From the NCBI RefSeq assembly GCF_963855985.1, contig NC_087104.1:14260001-14324000 (forward strand): 64,000 nucleotides of DNA, written 5' to 3'. Position 1 is the stretch's first letter. Each line of letters begins with the position of its first letter. The notes beneath the pieces were generated by a model. That model saw only the letters and a program-made list of their open reading frames with translations, made no database searches and was not told where the DNA came from. This document shows, piece by piece, positions 20,988-33,181 of this stretch. Source of the stretch: Ostrinia nubilalis (lineage: Eukaryota > Arthropoda > Insecta > Lepidoptera > Crambidae). The position numbers were made by a program, and so were the translations under genes.

Positions 20988-21060
20988 ACATTCACTGTTG
21001 AACATAGGCCTCCCCCAATGATTTCCATAATTTAAAGTTCTTCTTGGCCCAATACTGGAA
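20988..21060 (-). repeat. RTE-like LINE 3' end, short fragment
   Basis: TGTTGAACATAGGCCTCCCC then CAATGATTTCCAT is the reversed LINE tail, cut off after about 70 bp. Confidence 0.6.
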
Positions 21061-21507
21061 GAAATGTATTATTGCATTAAGTTCATAGAATTTATGAACA
21101 TTGATGTTGTGTGCAACAAAGTTTTTAAATAACAAATAAAGAACGACTTCCATATTTCATCAGTTTTAAACTGGATTTAATTTAGTACTTAAAACATTTC
21201 GTTCAGATTAACCTGACCGTAGTCTCAGGTTATAATACTTCCAATAAAAAGCTTTAGTACTATAAAATCCGTAGGACCTCCTCCATCCACTTTATTTATG
21301 GTCCGATCAGAGCAGGCGTGTTAGTATCACTAATAGGCATTCTCGTCATGTCGCAGCTTGTCTATGATATCAACATTAGCATCACAACTAGACAAGTCAC
21401 GACTCACATTTACGTTGTCTATGGGTTTCCAAATTGGATGTAATATGAGTTCCAAGAAATTTGAAAATAGGACACATTTTTTCTTTAACCTGGAAAAAAT
21501 TGTTTAA

Positions 21508-21612
21508 AGCAGAATTTCACCGCCTAACTTTAATCGTAACTATAAAGATAACCGGTGCTTTTTGCATGGAGTTTGACAGATTTTTGACGTTTGTTAAAGT
21601 TAAACTCAGCTC
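21508..21612. mobile_element. GGCTGAGTTGCACCA MITE, copy 3 (degenerate)
   Basis: Recognised by AACTTTAATCGTAACTATAA, AACCGGTGC and GGAGTTTGACAGATTTTTGA. Both ends have diverged. Confidence 0.5.
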
Positions 21613-22790
21613 TAGTATAACTTTACTTTACTGATGTGCTAACAAACGCCAGATCGTCTACAGTTCGTTATTATCAATTAGTTTATACCGTTACCTTATT
21701 TCAAGTCCTAAGTAGTAATTAAATTATAACACAGTTTTAATTTGTTCGGTTAAAGTTAATTTTCAAAAAATAAAATAAAAAAAAACGGACAAAATGGAGT
21801 TTTAGTTAAAACGATAGTTTTCTATGCCCCTTGCCTTTTTACTCATCTTTGATATTCCCGAGCTTCTAAACGATTCATCATCATTAAGTTTAGTTTCTAC
21901 TGCAAGAGGACTATCCTCTAATTACCAGAGGACTAGGAAGGATTTTACCTACACTCCTCACACTCGTTGGGGTTAGTTGGTTCCTAATGAAATTATTATT
22001 ACTGACGAGATTGCTACCATGTCCCTAAATTTTGAGTTTCCGATATTTCGGCACTGTTGCAAGCGCCCATGGTCACGGAGTAACTGAAGAAACTTGGTTC
22101 CTAATGATTTTGTACATGTGAGCTCTTTTAAATATACGATAACCATAATACTTATCGAAGTTGATTTCTGTTGTTCAAAACTTACAAATTACCCGCTTAA
22201 ATGGTAAATGTTTGAAGGGCGTAGGGCGGAAGGAAGCCCATTCCTTGTCTAATGGTCCGGCACGCACCGTGAGAACTGAGATGCTTTGGGAAAGGTATGG
22301 CAACACCAGGGAAATATTGGCATCTTATGTTAGTGGAATAAGAGTTAATTTGCAATGAATTTGTGTATTTTTAGGTGCTGTCGATTGTATGATGATACGA
22401 ATATTAAGTATCAGACATAGGTTAGCTTTTAGTTATTCTGGGTTTTTTAATGGTAGAGTTAATGGCTCCTCAAGTCATTTAATTTGACGATACGTCAGTG
22501 TCATTTTATCAGCGCTTGCGATTACGAGCTTTCTCTATCGTGTGAGTTGTGACAAGTGATGTCACTCTGGTGTCAGACCATAAGCCTTTGACATGGTTCA
22601 ATAGGATATTCGAAGAACGAAATTGTGTTTCTTTTTGATTCAAGCCAACAATGAATGTTGTCACTATACTTTAATCAAAAGTAAGTAATTAAACTATGCA
22701 CATGTTGTACTTGGGAATTGAACTTATCGTACATACTCGTAGCATTACCTAATGGTAAATTACTTTTTAATATGTGATGATTAAAAATTT
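21613..22790. other. no recognised gene
   Basis: The stretch TTCCGATATTTCGGCACTGT (about 22037-22056) resembles a dispersed repeat but is not assigned. The 65-codon frame at 22161-22358 has no domain. Confidence 0.4.
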
Positions 22791-22889
22791 GCTGTCTTTC
22801 CCGAATTCTTTAACCCGAGCCTTTTCAAGGCGAGAGTGAATAGGCACTTACAGGGCAGATTGTACCATCCTAAACTGTATCTCACTTAA
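22791..22889 (+). pseudogene. Jockey/CR1-type LINE polyprotein C-terminus
   Basis: One uninterrupted frame reads AVFPEFFNPSLFKARVNRHL then QGRLYHPKLYLT and stop at 22887-22889. The FKARVNRHL ending is characteristic of Jockey/CR1-type non-LTR retrotransposons. Its 3' tail (ATCAGGTGCGATTGCGGTCA ... CTTGTTCTGCATAAAAAA) runs to about 22945 and is shared with copies at 11256, 11571 and 60652. The 5' part is missing. Confidence 0.75.
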
Positions 22890-22945
22890 CATCAGGTGCG
22901 ATTGCGGTCAAGTACCTGCCTTGTTCTGCATAAAAAATAGAATTA

Positions 22946-24163
22946 CCTACTTTTTAAATTAAAAAAATCGGTATAAATACCAAGTCTAGTTTTAGCTGAC
23001 AATTGATAGCGTACAAGAACTAGTTTCAAGTTGTTAAACATAGCAGTAGCGAAAAATTTTGCGATTTTTATTTATATAGGTTAAGTTGTACAGGTTGTAC
23101 GTATGTCATACTTAATCCTCCCTTAGTCCTAGAATAGGATCACCTGACTTATTGAATTAGGGAGGGCTTACATGACGCGATCCTAAATTATGTATTAAAT
23201 TTTACAAAAAAATCTTGAGAAATCTAATTGCTAAAGACGGGTTTAGTTCAAATGTTACATAATTATGAACTAAAACTTATAAAAAATCTATAAAAAATAT
23301 GAAATATTAAAATTTATGTTGCGCACCAAAGTTTAAATTTAGTTTAAACCTAGGAATCGTGTCAAGCAAGTCATTGGTTACTTATATTAAAATTACCTAT
23401 TTGTACAAAATGTGCACAACTCAAAAAGTGTTCAATTTACTATACAACGAATTTTATTGATGAATTAACATAGTACTTAATATAAACAAATTGTTGCAAT
23501 TATTATCACACCAAGATAATATTGACTCACAAACCTAACAGTTTGTATAGTTTATATCTAAATAGGTTAAAATTGAAAATAAATTACATAATACCTATCA
23601 CAAACATTCATTCAGGTTCAAAAATGTTTAATCCTTGTCATATCCTCGCAATGTGTGAAACAAGACTCGTCATTTAGATCCCGATTCAAGTTTAAACAGG
23701 TGTCCGGGTGCTGCATTTAGCTCATTGCTATTATAAGGAACGCTCAATTAAATTAATTGGCGACTAGGGCGCGTCCACATTGACTTGCTAAGCTTTCTTT
23801 ACTGTCGAATTAATGTTCGTTAAGTTACAGCTAAAATATTATGTGGGGTAGTTTATGAAAGAGCTCGTTTGCGTCCAATTTTTAAAGTTATGAAAGTAGT
23901 TACTTATCCTTTATAAAGTCGTGGAATAAAATGCAGGATAATGTTGAGTGATCGTTTTTGCAAATATTTGAGTTGCACCTTTATTAAATCGTAAAAAATT
24001 GTCTTTTGAACAAAACTGAAAAATAAAAATAATAGCATAGTATCTAAGAAATACAACGTAGGCAAGCTTTTTTCGTTAAGTAGTTTTTTATACGTAGAGA
24101 AATGGGTCACTGGAGATAAAACAAAAAATGAAGACTAATTTGTGTTGGTCAACTTATTATTAG
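22946..24163. other. AT-rich DNA, no recognised feature
   Basis: Low GC, no convincing exon and no strong inverted repeat. The minus-strand frame at 23904-24110 is AT-driven. Confidence 0.4.
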
Positions 24164-24276
24164 TAGGTACGGACGACAGCACATCAACCTAAACACAGTG
24201 GCATCTTATCTCGTTGCAACACAGACTATTTTGCAACAAAAATGTATAACTTGATGTGCTGTCGACTGTACCTACA
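24164..24276. mobile_element. short MITE, ACAGCACATCAA inverted ends, copy 1
   Basis: TAGGTACGGACGACAGCACA at the left and GATGTGCTGTCGACTGTACC at the right are inverted over about 25 bases. The core has AAACACAGTGGC and TTTTGCAACAAAAATG. A reversed relative lies at 60556-60649. Confidence 0.6.
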
Positions 24277-24691
24277 TAAAGATATACTTAATAATTAATA
24301 AGTTTTTTATTACTTAGAGTCATTCTTAGGTAATAGAAGTTTTCTATGTGTATGTGATGATGTGCAAGTCAATTTTCAGAAAATTATTTTTGAAATCGCC
24401 ACCACCAACAATTGAACCTGAGTCCTCACTAACTTACTTCAATTAATCCGATTCACTCCACCAATCTGGCCGCGTCTTATCTCCATCCCATGCATTTAAG
24501 ATGCTACAAACCCGATGGTTACCATCAAAGGGCCATTAATTACGCCATACAAATGGTAGGACAATAGAATAATGGATTATCGCTCGTTAGATTATGTAGA
24601 TTGACTTTATGGATCTGAGTCGGTGACTTGAGACCGAGTTAAGACCTAATGAAATACGATTGACTTAAGACTTACTAAATGGAATGATTAA

Positions 24692-24890
24692 GTCATCATC
24701 ATCATCATCTCAGCCATAGGACGTCCACTGCTGAACATAGGCCTCCCCCAATGCTTTCCATGTTGCCCGGTTGGTAGCGGCCTGCGTCCAGCGCCTTCCA
24801 GCTACCTTTATGATGTCGTCGGTCCACCTTGTGGGTGGACGTCCCACGCTGCGTTTTCGGGTACGCGGCCTCCACTCCAGAACCTAAGGC
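24692..24890 (-). repeat. RTE-like LINE 3' end, well preserved
   Basis: Begins with a (CAT)n run and then CTCAGCCATAGGACGTCCAC, TGCTGAACATAGGCCTCCCC, TTGGTAGCGGCCTGCGTCCA and GGTCCACCTTGTGGGTGG. Read on the minus strand this encodes the same C-terminal residues as 7110-7252 plus 10386-10503 (VGRPP..RWTDDI.KVAG.RW type). Confidence 0.8.
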
Positions 24891-25049
24891 ATACTAAGGC
24901 ATATTGCTGTGTAATTCTAAGTTTATGTAAATTAATATCTTTCTTTCTTTTGGAATTGAGATTGCTCTTTTTCTACTTAAGTATGAACTTTTAAGCACGC
25001 TCATGTAAAAAAATCTAAAACTGAAGGTTTAAGAAGGTATTTTAACTAC

Positions 25050-25160
25050 TGAGTTATACCACTTTACTTTACATTAACCGTAATTATAACCATAGCCGGT
25101 GCTTTCGTATAGAATTTGACAGACTTTTAACGTTTGTTTTAGTTAATTAAAATCGTGCAA
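25050..25160. mobile_element. GGCTGAGTTGCACCA MITE, copy 4 (degenerate)
   Basis: TGAGTTATACCACTTTACTT, AACCGTAATTATAACCATAG and GAATTTGACAGACTTTTAAC align with copies 1 and 2. The ends are worn. A half copy follows at 25738-25794. Confidence 0.45.
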
Positions 25161-25737
25161 ATTAACATAGTGGCTTGGCAAATCATCAAAATCACTCTAT
25201 TCGCAACTTAGAAATGACAGAAACTGTCAATATTAGACTTTTAATATGCAAAACCATAATTCAATAACTTCATGCTCAAAACAATTACCTAATGACAATG
25301 TATTTTTGATGCATTATTAATTACAATATTACGCTAATTAATAAAACTAATATCTTTTACAACTTTATATCATTTATGAGTTAAAAAACATGCGTATAAT
25401 TATATTTGACCTATAACTCGTACAATAGTAAATGATCACTTTCTTTCGATATAGCGAACATCTGCTGCCGTCACGCAACTTTAAATATTTATAGAATGGA
25501 AAGTTTTGCAGATGTAAAGATAAAAGTGAAAAAATTGTTGCAGTTTAATACACTGTTTATTAAATTATGCCGGTTTTTAGAGTTCCCTACGAGGTATAAT
25601 ACTTACAATTAATGAAGATGTCACTCAAAGAAGTATATTTAAAAGACTTGAATGATGCAAAAATAAATGTAGGAGACAATTTCTAAGGATGTAATTTTGC
25701 TCACGAAAAATGTATTTGTTTAAATAAGTTTTTTTAA

Positions 25738-25794
25738 CTGGAGTTTGACAGACTTTCGACGTTTGTTAAAGTAAGATAGTGCAGCCCAGGTTAA
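25738..25794. mobile_element. right half of a GGCTGAGTTGCACCA MITE
   Basis: CTGGAGTTTGACAGACTTTC, then AAAGTAAGATAGTGCAGCCC, matches the right half of copy 2 (3511-3627); the left half is missing. Confidence 0.5.
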
Positions 25795-27149
25795 ATGTAA
25801 AAAATAAATGACAGTCACAAAAGCTAAAGCATCAAATTAAACAATACTACTGAGTTCTAATTTCAAAAACAGTCTACATTTAAACATAACATCACAAAAT
25901 TAACCAGCCAGTTTCCAGGAATCCAATATGACCCGCGAAATGTGAGATTATAACACATTGTCGAGGTAAAATTCCCAGAATTCTATTTTCGTTCAATTCT
26001 CGGTACAAATTTGATTCGATTCCATTTACGGCTTAATTATTGAAATAGGTCTGAGAACGGTTCTAGGTACAGATGTATAGGCTTTAATTATCATTTGAAC
26101 AAGTTTTAGGTCGACACACTCGGGTTGATTTTCTGTGACAGACTCGAGTATATTCAGCGACTTGAAAACGGTCGTTAGTGATAGACCTGGACTATAGCTC
26201 GAACAGAACAGACAGCATTTTATTATTATGACCGAACTGATCTGTTTTTCTACATTATTATTCGTTGGCTGATAAAGCAGAATGAACTAAGTATTTTTTA
26301 TATTTGCTTGTCACATGGTGCAATTTTAAATAACAAAAATATTAAAATAACTTATTAATGAGGTAAGTAGGCTGTATTGACATCTTCATACTATCTGATC
26401 AAGGACTATGTTCGCTAGGGCACTGCTGCCTGGCTGCAAAACACATCCCAAAAAATCTCATTTGAGATTATGAGACTTTGCCTCTCAAGCCAAAAAAATA
26501 ACGTAGGTATAGAGCCGTTATTTTTCATTGCATGTGACTGTAATTTTGCAAAATGTCAAGTCGATTTACAAGTACGTTTTCATAAAACTGTTTTATTATG
26601 TAAGCTTGCTCGTACTTGACAAAGCTTACAAACCAGATGAAGACAATTTAATTAAACGCAATCTTATGGGATTTAATTCAGGACCAGGACCGTATACAGT
26701 AATTTTAGCCTTGTGTTTTTGTTTTAAACCTAAATGGTCTGGCCGTTCTATCCCAACTAGCCCACGAAGATGGTACCTCCGATATTGCCTGCTTGTTACG
26801 TGTGAAGTCTGAAAAGGCAGTAATTGGGAATGGGGCGAAGCGCCCGGGGCTACGAAGCGCTCCGAAGCGTTCCGCAGCACTTTTGAATGCTACTAACAAT
26901 TCGTTTCGATTGAAAAGGCTAGACTGTTTTAGACGTTTCGTAGAAAGCAGGAGGAATAAGCACAAGGTTCAAATTAATCAAATTCAATAACAAAATTTAA
27001 GGAGCTTATAACTGCAATGTCGTTTATCGTTTTAATAATAATTTGTGTATCCTACCAGATTAGAACCCAGGAACTTCAATCGAGATGCCTGGTTTATTGA
27101 ATCAATATACAGACTATATTGTGGTGTTCATTAATTACCTATCGTTCGT

Positions 27150-27295
27150 TTGTTCGTTTCAGCCACATGACGTCCACGGTTGGACAAAGGCCTCTCCCAA
27201 GGATTTCCATAACGACCCGTCCTGCGTTGCCTACATCCAGGCTCTTCCCGTAACCTTTACTAGATCGTCGGTTCACCTAGTGGTCTGCCCACACT
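27150..27295 (-). repeat. RTE-like LINE 3' end, diverged subfamily
   Basis: TCGTTTCAGCCACATGACG then GGACAAAGGCCTCTCCCAAG and ACTAGATCGTCGGTTCACCT. Resembles 2845-2955 and 30540-30870 more than the 24692 copy, indicating at least two subfamilies. Confidence 0.65.
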
Positions 27296-27679
27296 AATTA
27301 GCTATACAAAATATTATATCTTCTTACTAATATTCCTATGATAGGATTGTTGTTTTATTACGCAAAAAACAACTACAAAATAACATTATTGGCTTTAATT
27401 TATAAAGATCTGTGACAAACTGAATTTCACGCGAGCGAAGCGGCAACCAAAGCTGGCAAGATTATAATTCGTACATTAATTAGTACATTTATCCATTTAA
27501 ACCATCGATCCATATTGACGTCCGATCCAAAGTTTTGGACCTAACTTCGTCTATTATCTTTGGTACACACCGTCTTAGACTGATGTCCATAGACGAATCG
27601 GGCTGGCAACACACGCCAATCATACCCACTCACGCGTCGCTTCGGATCTGCTGCCGATCGAAATGTATCTGAAGGTGGA

Positions 27680-28411
27680 CAGGGCTGGATTAAGGTCTTC
27701 GTAAGGAATTAATTAAGTGAATATAATGGCGGTTGTTGCAAATAATTATTAATATCGTAGTGACAAAATAATGACAAATGAAAGAAACCACTAATTAAAA
27801 ATAGAATATGTAATCTTTTAGGCTGTCTCATAGATATGAACCAATAATACTTGGGGAATCATAGCCGGTATAATTTCGGTGACAACGATCTCTGCAAATA
27901 CAGTGTAACACTTGATAAGTCGACGATTTCAGGACTAAGCAGTGTTACCTAAAAGTGGATCATCATTATCATCATCATCATTTCAGCCACAGGACGTCCA
28001 CTACTGAACATAAACCTCCCCCAATGACTTCCACATCCCACGATTAGTAACATCCAGCGCCTTCCCGCTACCTTTATCAGGTCGTCGATACACCCTGTGG
28101 GGGTGGATGTCCCACGCTGCGTTTTCCGGTATGTGCGTGGCCTCCACTTCAGAACCTTGCTGCCCCATCAGCCATCAGTTCTGCGTACTATGTGCCCTGC
28201 CCATTGCCACCTCAGCTTGCTAATCCGTCGGGCTATGTCAGCGACTTTAGTTCGTTTACAGATCTCCTCATTTCTGATTCGATCTCGTAAAGAAACACCG
28301 AGCTCAGCTCATCAGCTAAGAACAGCTCATCGTCAGTTAATGGGGCAATTACCTATTATAAAGAACGTCTCTACTTATCTCTATCCTTAGTTCATCCTAA
28401 ATCCGGCCCTG
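27680..28411. mobile_element. hAT-type non-autonomous element carrying an RTE fragment
   Basis: The left end CAGGGCTGGATTAAGG and right end CCTAAATCCGGCCCTG are inverted. CAGGGCCGGATTTAGG-like ends are seen in many hAT elements. The flanks do not show an intact 8-bp duplication. The interior 27958-28290 is a reversed RTE LINE end, i.e. a later insertion. Confidence 0.5.
27958..28290 (-). repeat. RTE-like LINE 3' end, longer copy
   Basis: Starts with a (CAT)n tail and then TTTCAGCCACAGGACGTCCA, TACTGAACATAAACCTCCCC, GGGTGGATGTCCCACGCTGC, AGAACCTTGCTGCCCCATC and TCGGGCTATGTCAGCGACTT. It covers the whole segment represented by 7110-7252 plus 10386-10522, with small indels. Confidence 0.75.
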
Positions 28412-29040
28412 TCCACATGCGAGCAGAAACTGCAAAAGCCTTACATGGCTACGGCTCGTATGGCGTAACAAGCGGCAGATAGACATGGGAAAGTCTAGCT
28501 TATAATTTGGGCTGGCAGCTGTAACTATACTTTTGACGGATCTAGGAAACGTGGAAATATTGAATATTAATAAACTGTCAGTACGGATCGTTCCATCCAC
28601 GAAGACGCGTCCCACCGTTCTTCCGCTAATGTTTGAGTGTTATCGGTACACGCTAAATTATCCATTAGTGTACACGCACACTACAATAATGACGCTCGGA
28701 TTGCTCGGATCAAACTCCCCGCACCCCGCGCGACCGAGACCAAAAATTGGTGGGTCGCATCTTCAGTGATGGCACTATCTATCTATACAATAATAAGCAC
28801 ATCAGGTTATTAGATATATTTACTACGATGCCAGTGTTTAACTGGTTGGGCCGATAACGTGTTAATGAGTGGAAAATTAAGTCTTATTAACTGCTAGAAG
28901 TCTACAATTTTAGTATGGTTAAAACATAATTTATGAACCTGAAAGTACTAATAATTATGTAGAATTACTTAAAATTAGTAACACCTTGTGTGAACCTAGT
29001 AGATTATCTAGTCTTACTTTATAGACTTGAACTTTTGAAA
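28412..29040. other. unassigned, locally GC-richer DNA
   Basis: 28530-28760 is GC-richer than its surroundings (GGATCGTTCCATCCACGAAG, CCCCGCACCCCGCGCGACC). It has no recognised domain, exon or paired repeat in this window. It may be an old repeat or a regulatory patch; I cannot decide. Confidence 0.3.
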
Positions 29041-29159
29041 ACATTACTGTTTCAAAAATCTTATGTTCTTTCCCGGGACTCGAACTGTCAATTCAGTGGT
29101 TTAGACGTGAAATCGTAACGAACATACAGAGTTACTTCCGCATTTATAAGAAATAGTAA

Positions 29160-29310
29160 ACTTCATCATCATCATCACATCTCAGCCATAGGACGTCCAC
29201 TGCTGAACATAGGGCTCCCCAAATGCTTTCCATGTTAGCCGGTTGGTAGCGGCCTGCGTCCAGCGCCTTCCTGGTACCTTTATGATGTCGTCGGTCCACC
29301 TTGTTCTGTT
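29160..29310 (-). repeat. RTE-like LINE 3' end, truncated
   Basis: (CAT)n tail, TCAGCCATAGGACGTCCACT, TTGGTAGCGGCCTGCGTCCA and GTCGTCGGTCCACCTTGT, then unrelated sequence. Very close to the 24692 copy over about 150 bp. Confidence 0.75.
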
Positions 29311-30480
29311 AACTTTTGTGTTAAATATTGTAATGAAAATGTGCAAGTCTTAGTGATATTAATTTAATTTCCAATAGGAATTCTGCTTTTCTCTCACCAG
29401 AAACACTACCATCAAATGTATATCAAACCAAATCTATTTTGCATACAATATCGGGCGTACGTCAGACCAAATTCAGACCAAAGCCTCTTATGTCCAGCTG
29501 AAATCTAGGCAAATAGAATGTAAGCCAGCCTGGGATTCAGCCTAATGTATTGGGGCTTGGGGGCAGGATATTAATTTTGGGGAACAGATGATATTATTCA
29601 CCTTTACGCTTATTACTACGTTTAGGAAGTGTTTGGCTTGCATTGACGTAGTTTTATGTTCAGGGTTTGGAATGGTTTAAAGTTATTGGTGCAGTATGTG
29701 CAGTTACGAGTACTTGACAACTTTATTAGACCAATAGATTGTGAGACTTGGGTCGAAAGTTGTTTATTTTGACAGTACCTAAGTTTGCTGTATGTAAGCG
29801 ACACTCTATATTTTCAATTTTTTTTTACATAATTATTACGTTCACGTAAAATCTTTGGCTCATAAGTAATTCATGATTAGGCTTGGACTTCTCTACTACT
29901 GTGACTAAAAGTTTCCAATACGTTCTCGGAAATAAAGTATTTATATTTTGTAATCAAGAGAAAATTACAATCTCATTCATATTCCAAAAGACGGAGTCTG
30001 CATAAAAACTCTAATCCTCGATTTAAACTTTTTGTTTTTGGTAACAAAAAAACTTTTGATAACAACAAAAAAAACAACATTTTACCACAATTATTTTAAA
30101 TTGGTTCAGCGGTTTAGGCTTCTAGAGCACATGTACTAAATTAGTCAGACCACAAGTTCGTAGTATTCCAAAATGGCAATATCCACCAAACTAAGATACG
30201 GAAACAGCGAACCTATCACCTCGAAATTGATACACCAAATTACTCCATTGTATCGTGCATCACGTTGTTAATAGCCCGCTTCAGGGCATTTGGGATGCAG
30301 ACGCATACAGTTTAACGTGCAGTTATATTGTAACAACAATACTTGGTTATAATAACAGGTGCTACTCGGGCTGCCCCGGGCGGTCGGACGTGCGCTCGCT
30401 CGCTCCGCTGGGCTGAGCGGTAAGCGGAGCGAGCGGTTGCGGGAGCGAGCTAGAAGCGATAGCTTTTATTTCTAGACTAT
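29311..30480. other. no gene; one GC-rich CGCTC-repeat patch
   Basis: Mostly AT-rich without recognised features. At 30362-30450 there is a GC-rich stretch with alternating CGCTCGCTC and GAGCGAGCG units that can pair with each other. Confidence 0.4.
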
Positions 30481-30539
30481 GCTCGGACATTGCATAAGTG
30501 ACATGCAATAAAACAATGTGAATTTGAATTTGGAATTTC

Positions 30540-30870
30540 GATGCATGATCGTATCTGAAATGGGAAAATCTGCATGAGAACCAAAATGCCCGATATAGCC
30601 CACAGAATTGCTAAAATGAAGACAGTGGCAGTGAGTGAGCCACGTAGCTCGTAGAGCTGATGCCCGATGGGGCAGAAAAATTCTCGAATGGCGACCAAGG
30701 TAACGGAAGACGTAGTGTGGACACTCCCCCCACTAGGTGAACCGACGGTCTGGTGAAGGTCGCGGGAAGTACCTAGATGCGGACAGCGTCAGGACAGGTC
30801 TTTATGGAAATCCTTGGGGGAGACCTTTGACCTGCAGTGGACGTCATTATTTTGGCTGAAAACCAACAAA
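30540..30870 (+). repeat. RTE-like LINE 3' fragment, diverged subfamily
   Basis: Landmarks GATGCCCGATGGGGCAG, GAATGGCGACCAAGGTAACG, GTGAACCGACGGTCTGGTGA, TATGGAAATCCTTGGGGGAG and AGTGGACGTCATT. Multiple in-frame stops. Confidence 0.65.
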
Positions 30871-31163
30871 CTTTTCAGTCAATGCTCAAAATAATTTATA
30901 TTCCGCTTGAAATCCATAACTTGGGCTTCAAAATAATCCCTCACAGAGTATAATTCTCGTACGTAGACAAAGTGCCGTGGGTCCTTCACAGACTTACTCC
31001 GGATTGACCGACCAGGTCAATTCCTATGTAATCGTGGATTCTGAAGAACTGCTCCGATTGTCTTTGGAACTAATTGGCGAGGTATTAGGGTGAATAACCC
31101 TGTACAAATTAATTACATGAAGCAATGAGTAATAAATTAATGAATTATGAATTAAAGAGCACA

Positions 31164-31352
31164 TAGGTAAGTCTGTCGCCATAACAACAATGTTAACAGC
31201 ATTGTTGTGTTCCGGCAGTTAAGAGGTAAAAATAGCCAGTTCCTCTGTGGTTGAGGATTCCAGGTGAAGCTCGCTACCACCTTCGGCCTGATCATCACTT
31301 ACCATCAGGTGAGATACAGGCCAAGAGCTTCCTCGTTGTGGATAAAAAAAAG
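31164..31352 (+). repeat. SINE body, 5'-truncated
   Basis: Starts GTAAGTCTGTCGCCATAACA and ends CTTCCTCGTTGTGGATAAAA with an A-rich tail. About 190 bp match the body of the full-length SINE at 52003. Confidence 0.75.
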
Positions 31353-32490
31353 TAATACACTACCAATGGATTCTATTTATTTATTTTTTCAAGTTATTTA
31401 AGAAAAATGTATTCAATACTTTTTATGAGCTCGCAACTCTCAATCTTCTGGTTGAAGCATGGTGCCATAGAACTTAAGACATTACTAAAATTGTATATTA
31501 ATAACGATAATTACAGTTTTACAGCGCTTCACAGCCGCTCGCTTACAGTCGCTTAATGAAAATTAACGAAAAATGTTCAGTCCTTTTTATTTACAAGTTT
31601 ACAAGAAATTTTATAAAATTTGATCTGTATTTGAATAAAAATCTAGCTAAAAACAAACAAGATACTTTCATATTTATAAAATTATAGATTCGTAGATTAC
31701 CGTATACACAACCTACATATTTTTTATCAATATTGAATCTACATAAAAAATAAGAAACTCCATCGAAAGTTTTCATTTGCAAAAAGGAGAGCATGCTTCC
31801 TACCATACGATAAGATACTTTCCACGCCTCTACTTGAAGATAATTATCGGTAATTTTCTCCATGACGCCTGAACTACAGCTTGTGCACTAAGCATGCAAT
31901 CAATATGATACTACATTGCACTGATGTTTGATTGGCCCTCGTGGTGTGTCATTGGGTGGAATAGCATGGCCACAGTAAAAATAGAGATTGCGTAAGTTAT
32001 GTGCTTGATAGAGTCGATAGTCTTGATGATATAACGCGTCTATTGCAACTACATCGATGCTGAAATGCATAACTTGGTGTGCCGTGTTACTTACAGAGGT
32101 TAAATAAATTGAAAGCGAATTAAATATGTTGCCATGGTCCCTACTCAAATAGAATAAAAAAATTGAAAACTAATTTGTGTTTCGGGACTAGTAATCAGAG
32201 CAATGACTATTTACCAAACGCTTTTAGGTCCATAACTCTTGATTATGAATGTGCCTAAAACAATATTTGCCCCCAGTAAGATTAAAACCCGCCACCTAGA
32301 TTTTGTCTGCCTCTTATGACTTAGCAAATGCTTTGTCTTGAGTTGCAGAAAAATTTAAAAGCCATCAAAATAATAATTCTGAGGCAAATTCTTTAAATAT
32401 TTTATCTCTGTCTATGCAACGCTTAATTGCACTTTAAAATTGTAAAAATAAAGATTTTAAAAGGGGTATCCTACTGATAACATTTTACAC
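31353..32490. other. no recognised feature
   Basis: The minus-strand frame 31591-31863 (90 codons) has no domain and AT-driven composition. I see nothing repeated. Confidence 0.35.
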
Positions 32491-32493
32491 TAT

Positions 32494-33178
32494 GGGGCCG
32501 TCCATATATTACGTCATTCTAAATTAGGGGGGGGGGGGGTTGGTCTGCGGATGACGGTAAATGATAGATAGGGGGGGGGGGGGTGTTTCGAAATTGACGT
32601 CATTCTTATTTATTTATTTATAGTTTATTGTTCACCTACAAAAAGATTATTTCTAAAAAGAAATTTCTTCCAGCACACCTAGGTTGGCACCCGGGGCGAT
32701 CACCCCCCCCCCCCCCCCCCCCGTCACAAGTCCTATGGCACCCCCTGGTACCCCCCCAGGATTTTTGGGGTTTCCTACCGATTGAAAGACAATCGCACCC
32801 CCCACCCCCCCGTATCATGACATAGACCGCAGATTTGCCATGCAGATGTGCCAGGGAGTACTAATCTGCGCGACTTGTGTCACCCCCTGATGCTTGACAC
32901 CCGGGCTACTGATTATATATAATACTAGCTGCCCGCCCCGGCTTCGCCCGTGGTACTTACGTGTATTATACATATAAACCTTCCTTAAGAATCACTCTAT
33001 CTATTAAAAAAAAAAAAAAAGGTGATTCTACAAGTGTTTTAATTTTGTCAAACTGGTAATGACGTCAATTTTGGGAGAAGGGGGGGGGGGGGTCATTAAG
33101 AAATGACGCTAGGATGATTGTAGGGGGGGGGGGGTCTAAAATCTGAAAAAATCGATGACGTAATTTATGGACGGCCCC
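32494..33178. mobile_element. GGGGCCGTCCATA element with homopolymeric G/C tracts
   Basis: Ends GGGGCCGTCCATATATTACG and GTAATTTATGGACGGCCCC are inverted and flanked by TAT (32491-32493 and 33179-33181). G-runs of about 10-14 bases follow each end, in the sense expected for extended inverted arms. The interior holds a C20-class tract (32703-32722) and, at 32925-33010, part of another dispersed repeat (ACTAGCTGCCCGCCCCGGCT). No transposase. Confidence 0.65.
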
Positions 33179-33181
33179 TAT

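Noticed and set aside
30362..30450. CpG island or promoter
   Set aside because: The GC richness comes from short CGCTC/GAGCG repeats, and there is no adjacent exon or transcription signal.
24692..30870. CRISPR-like or tandem array suggested by many similar spaced repeats
   Set aside because: The repeats are independent 3' ends of one LINE family in both orientations with irregular spacing, not an array.
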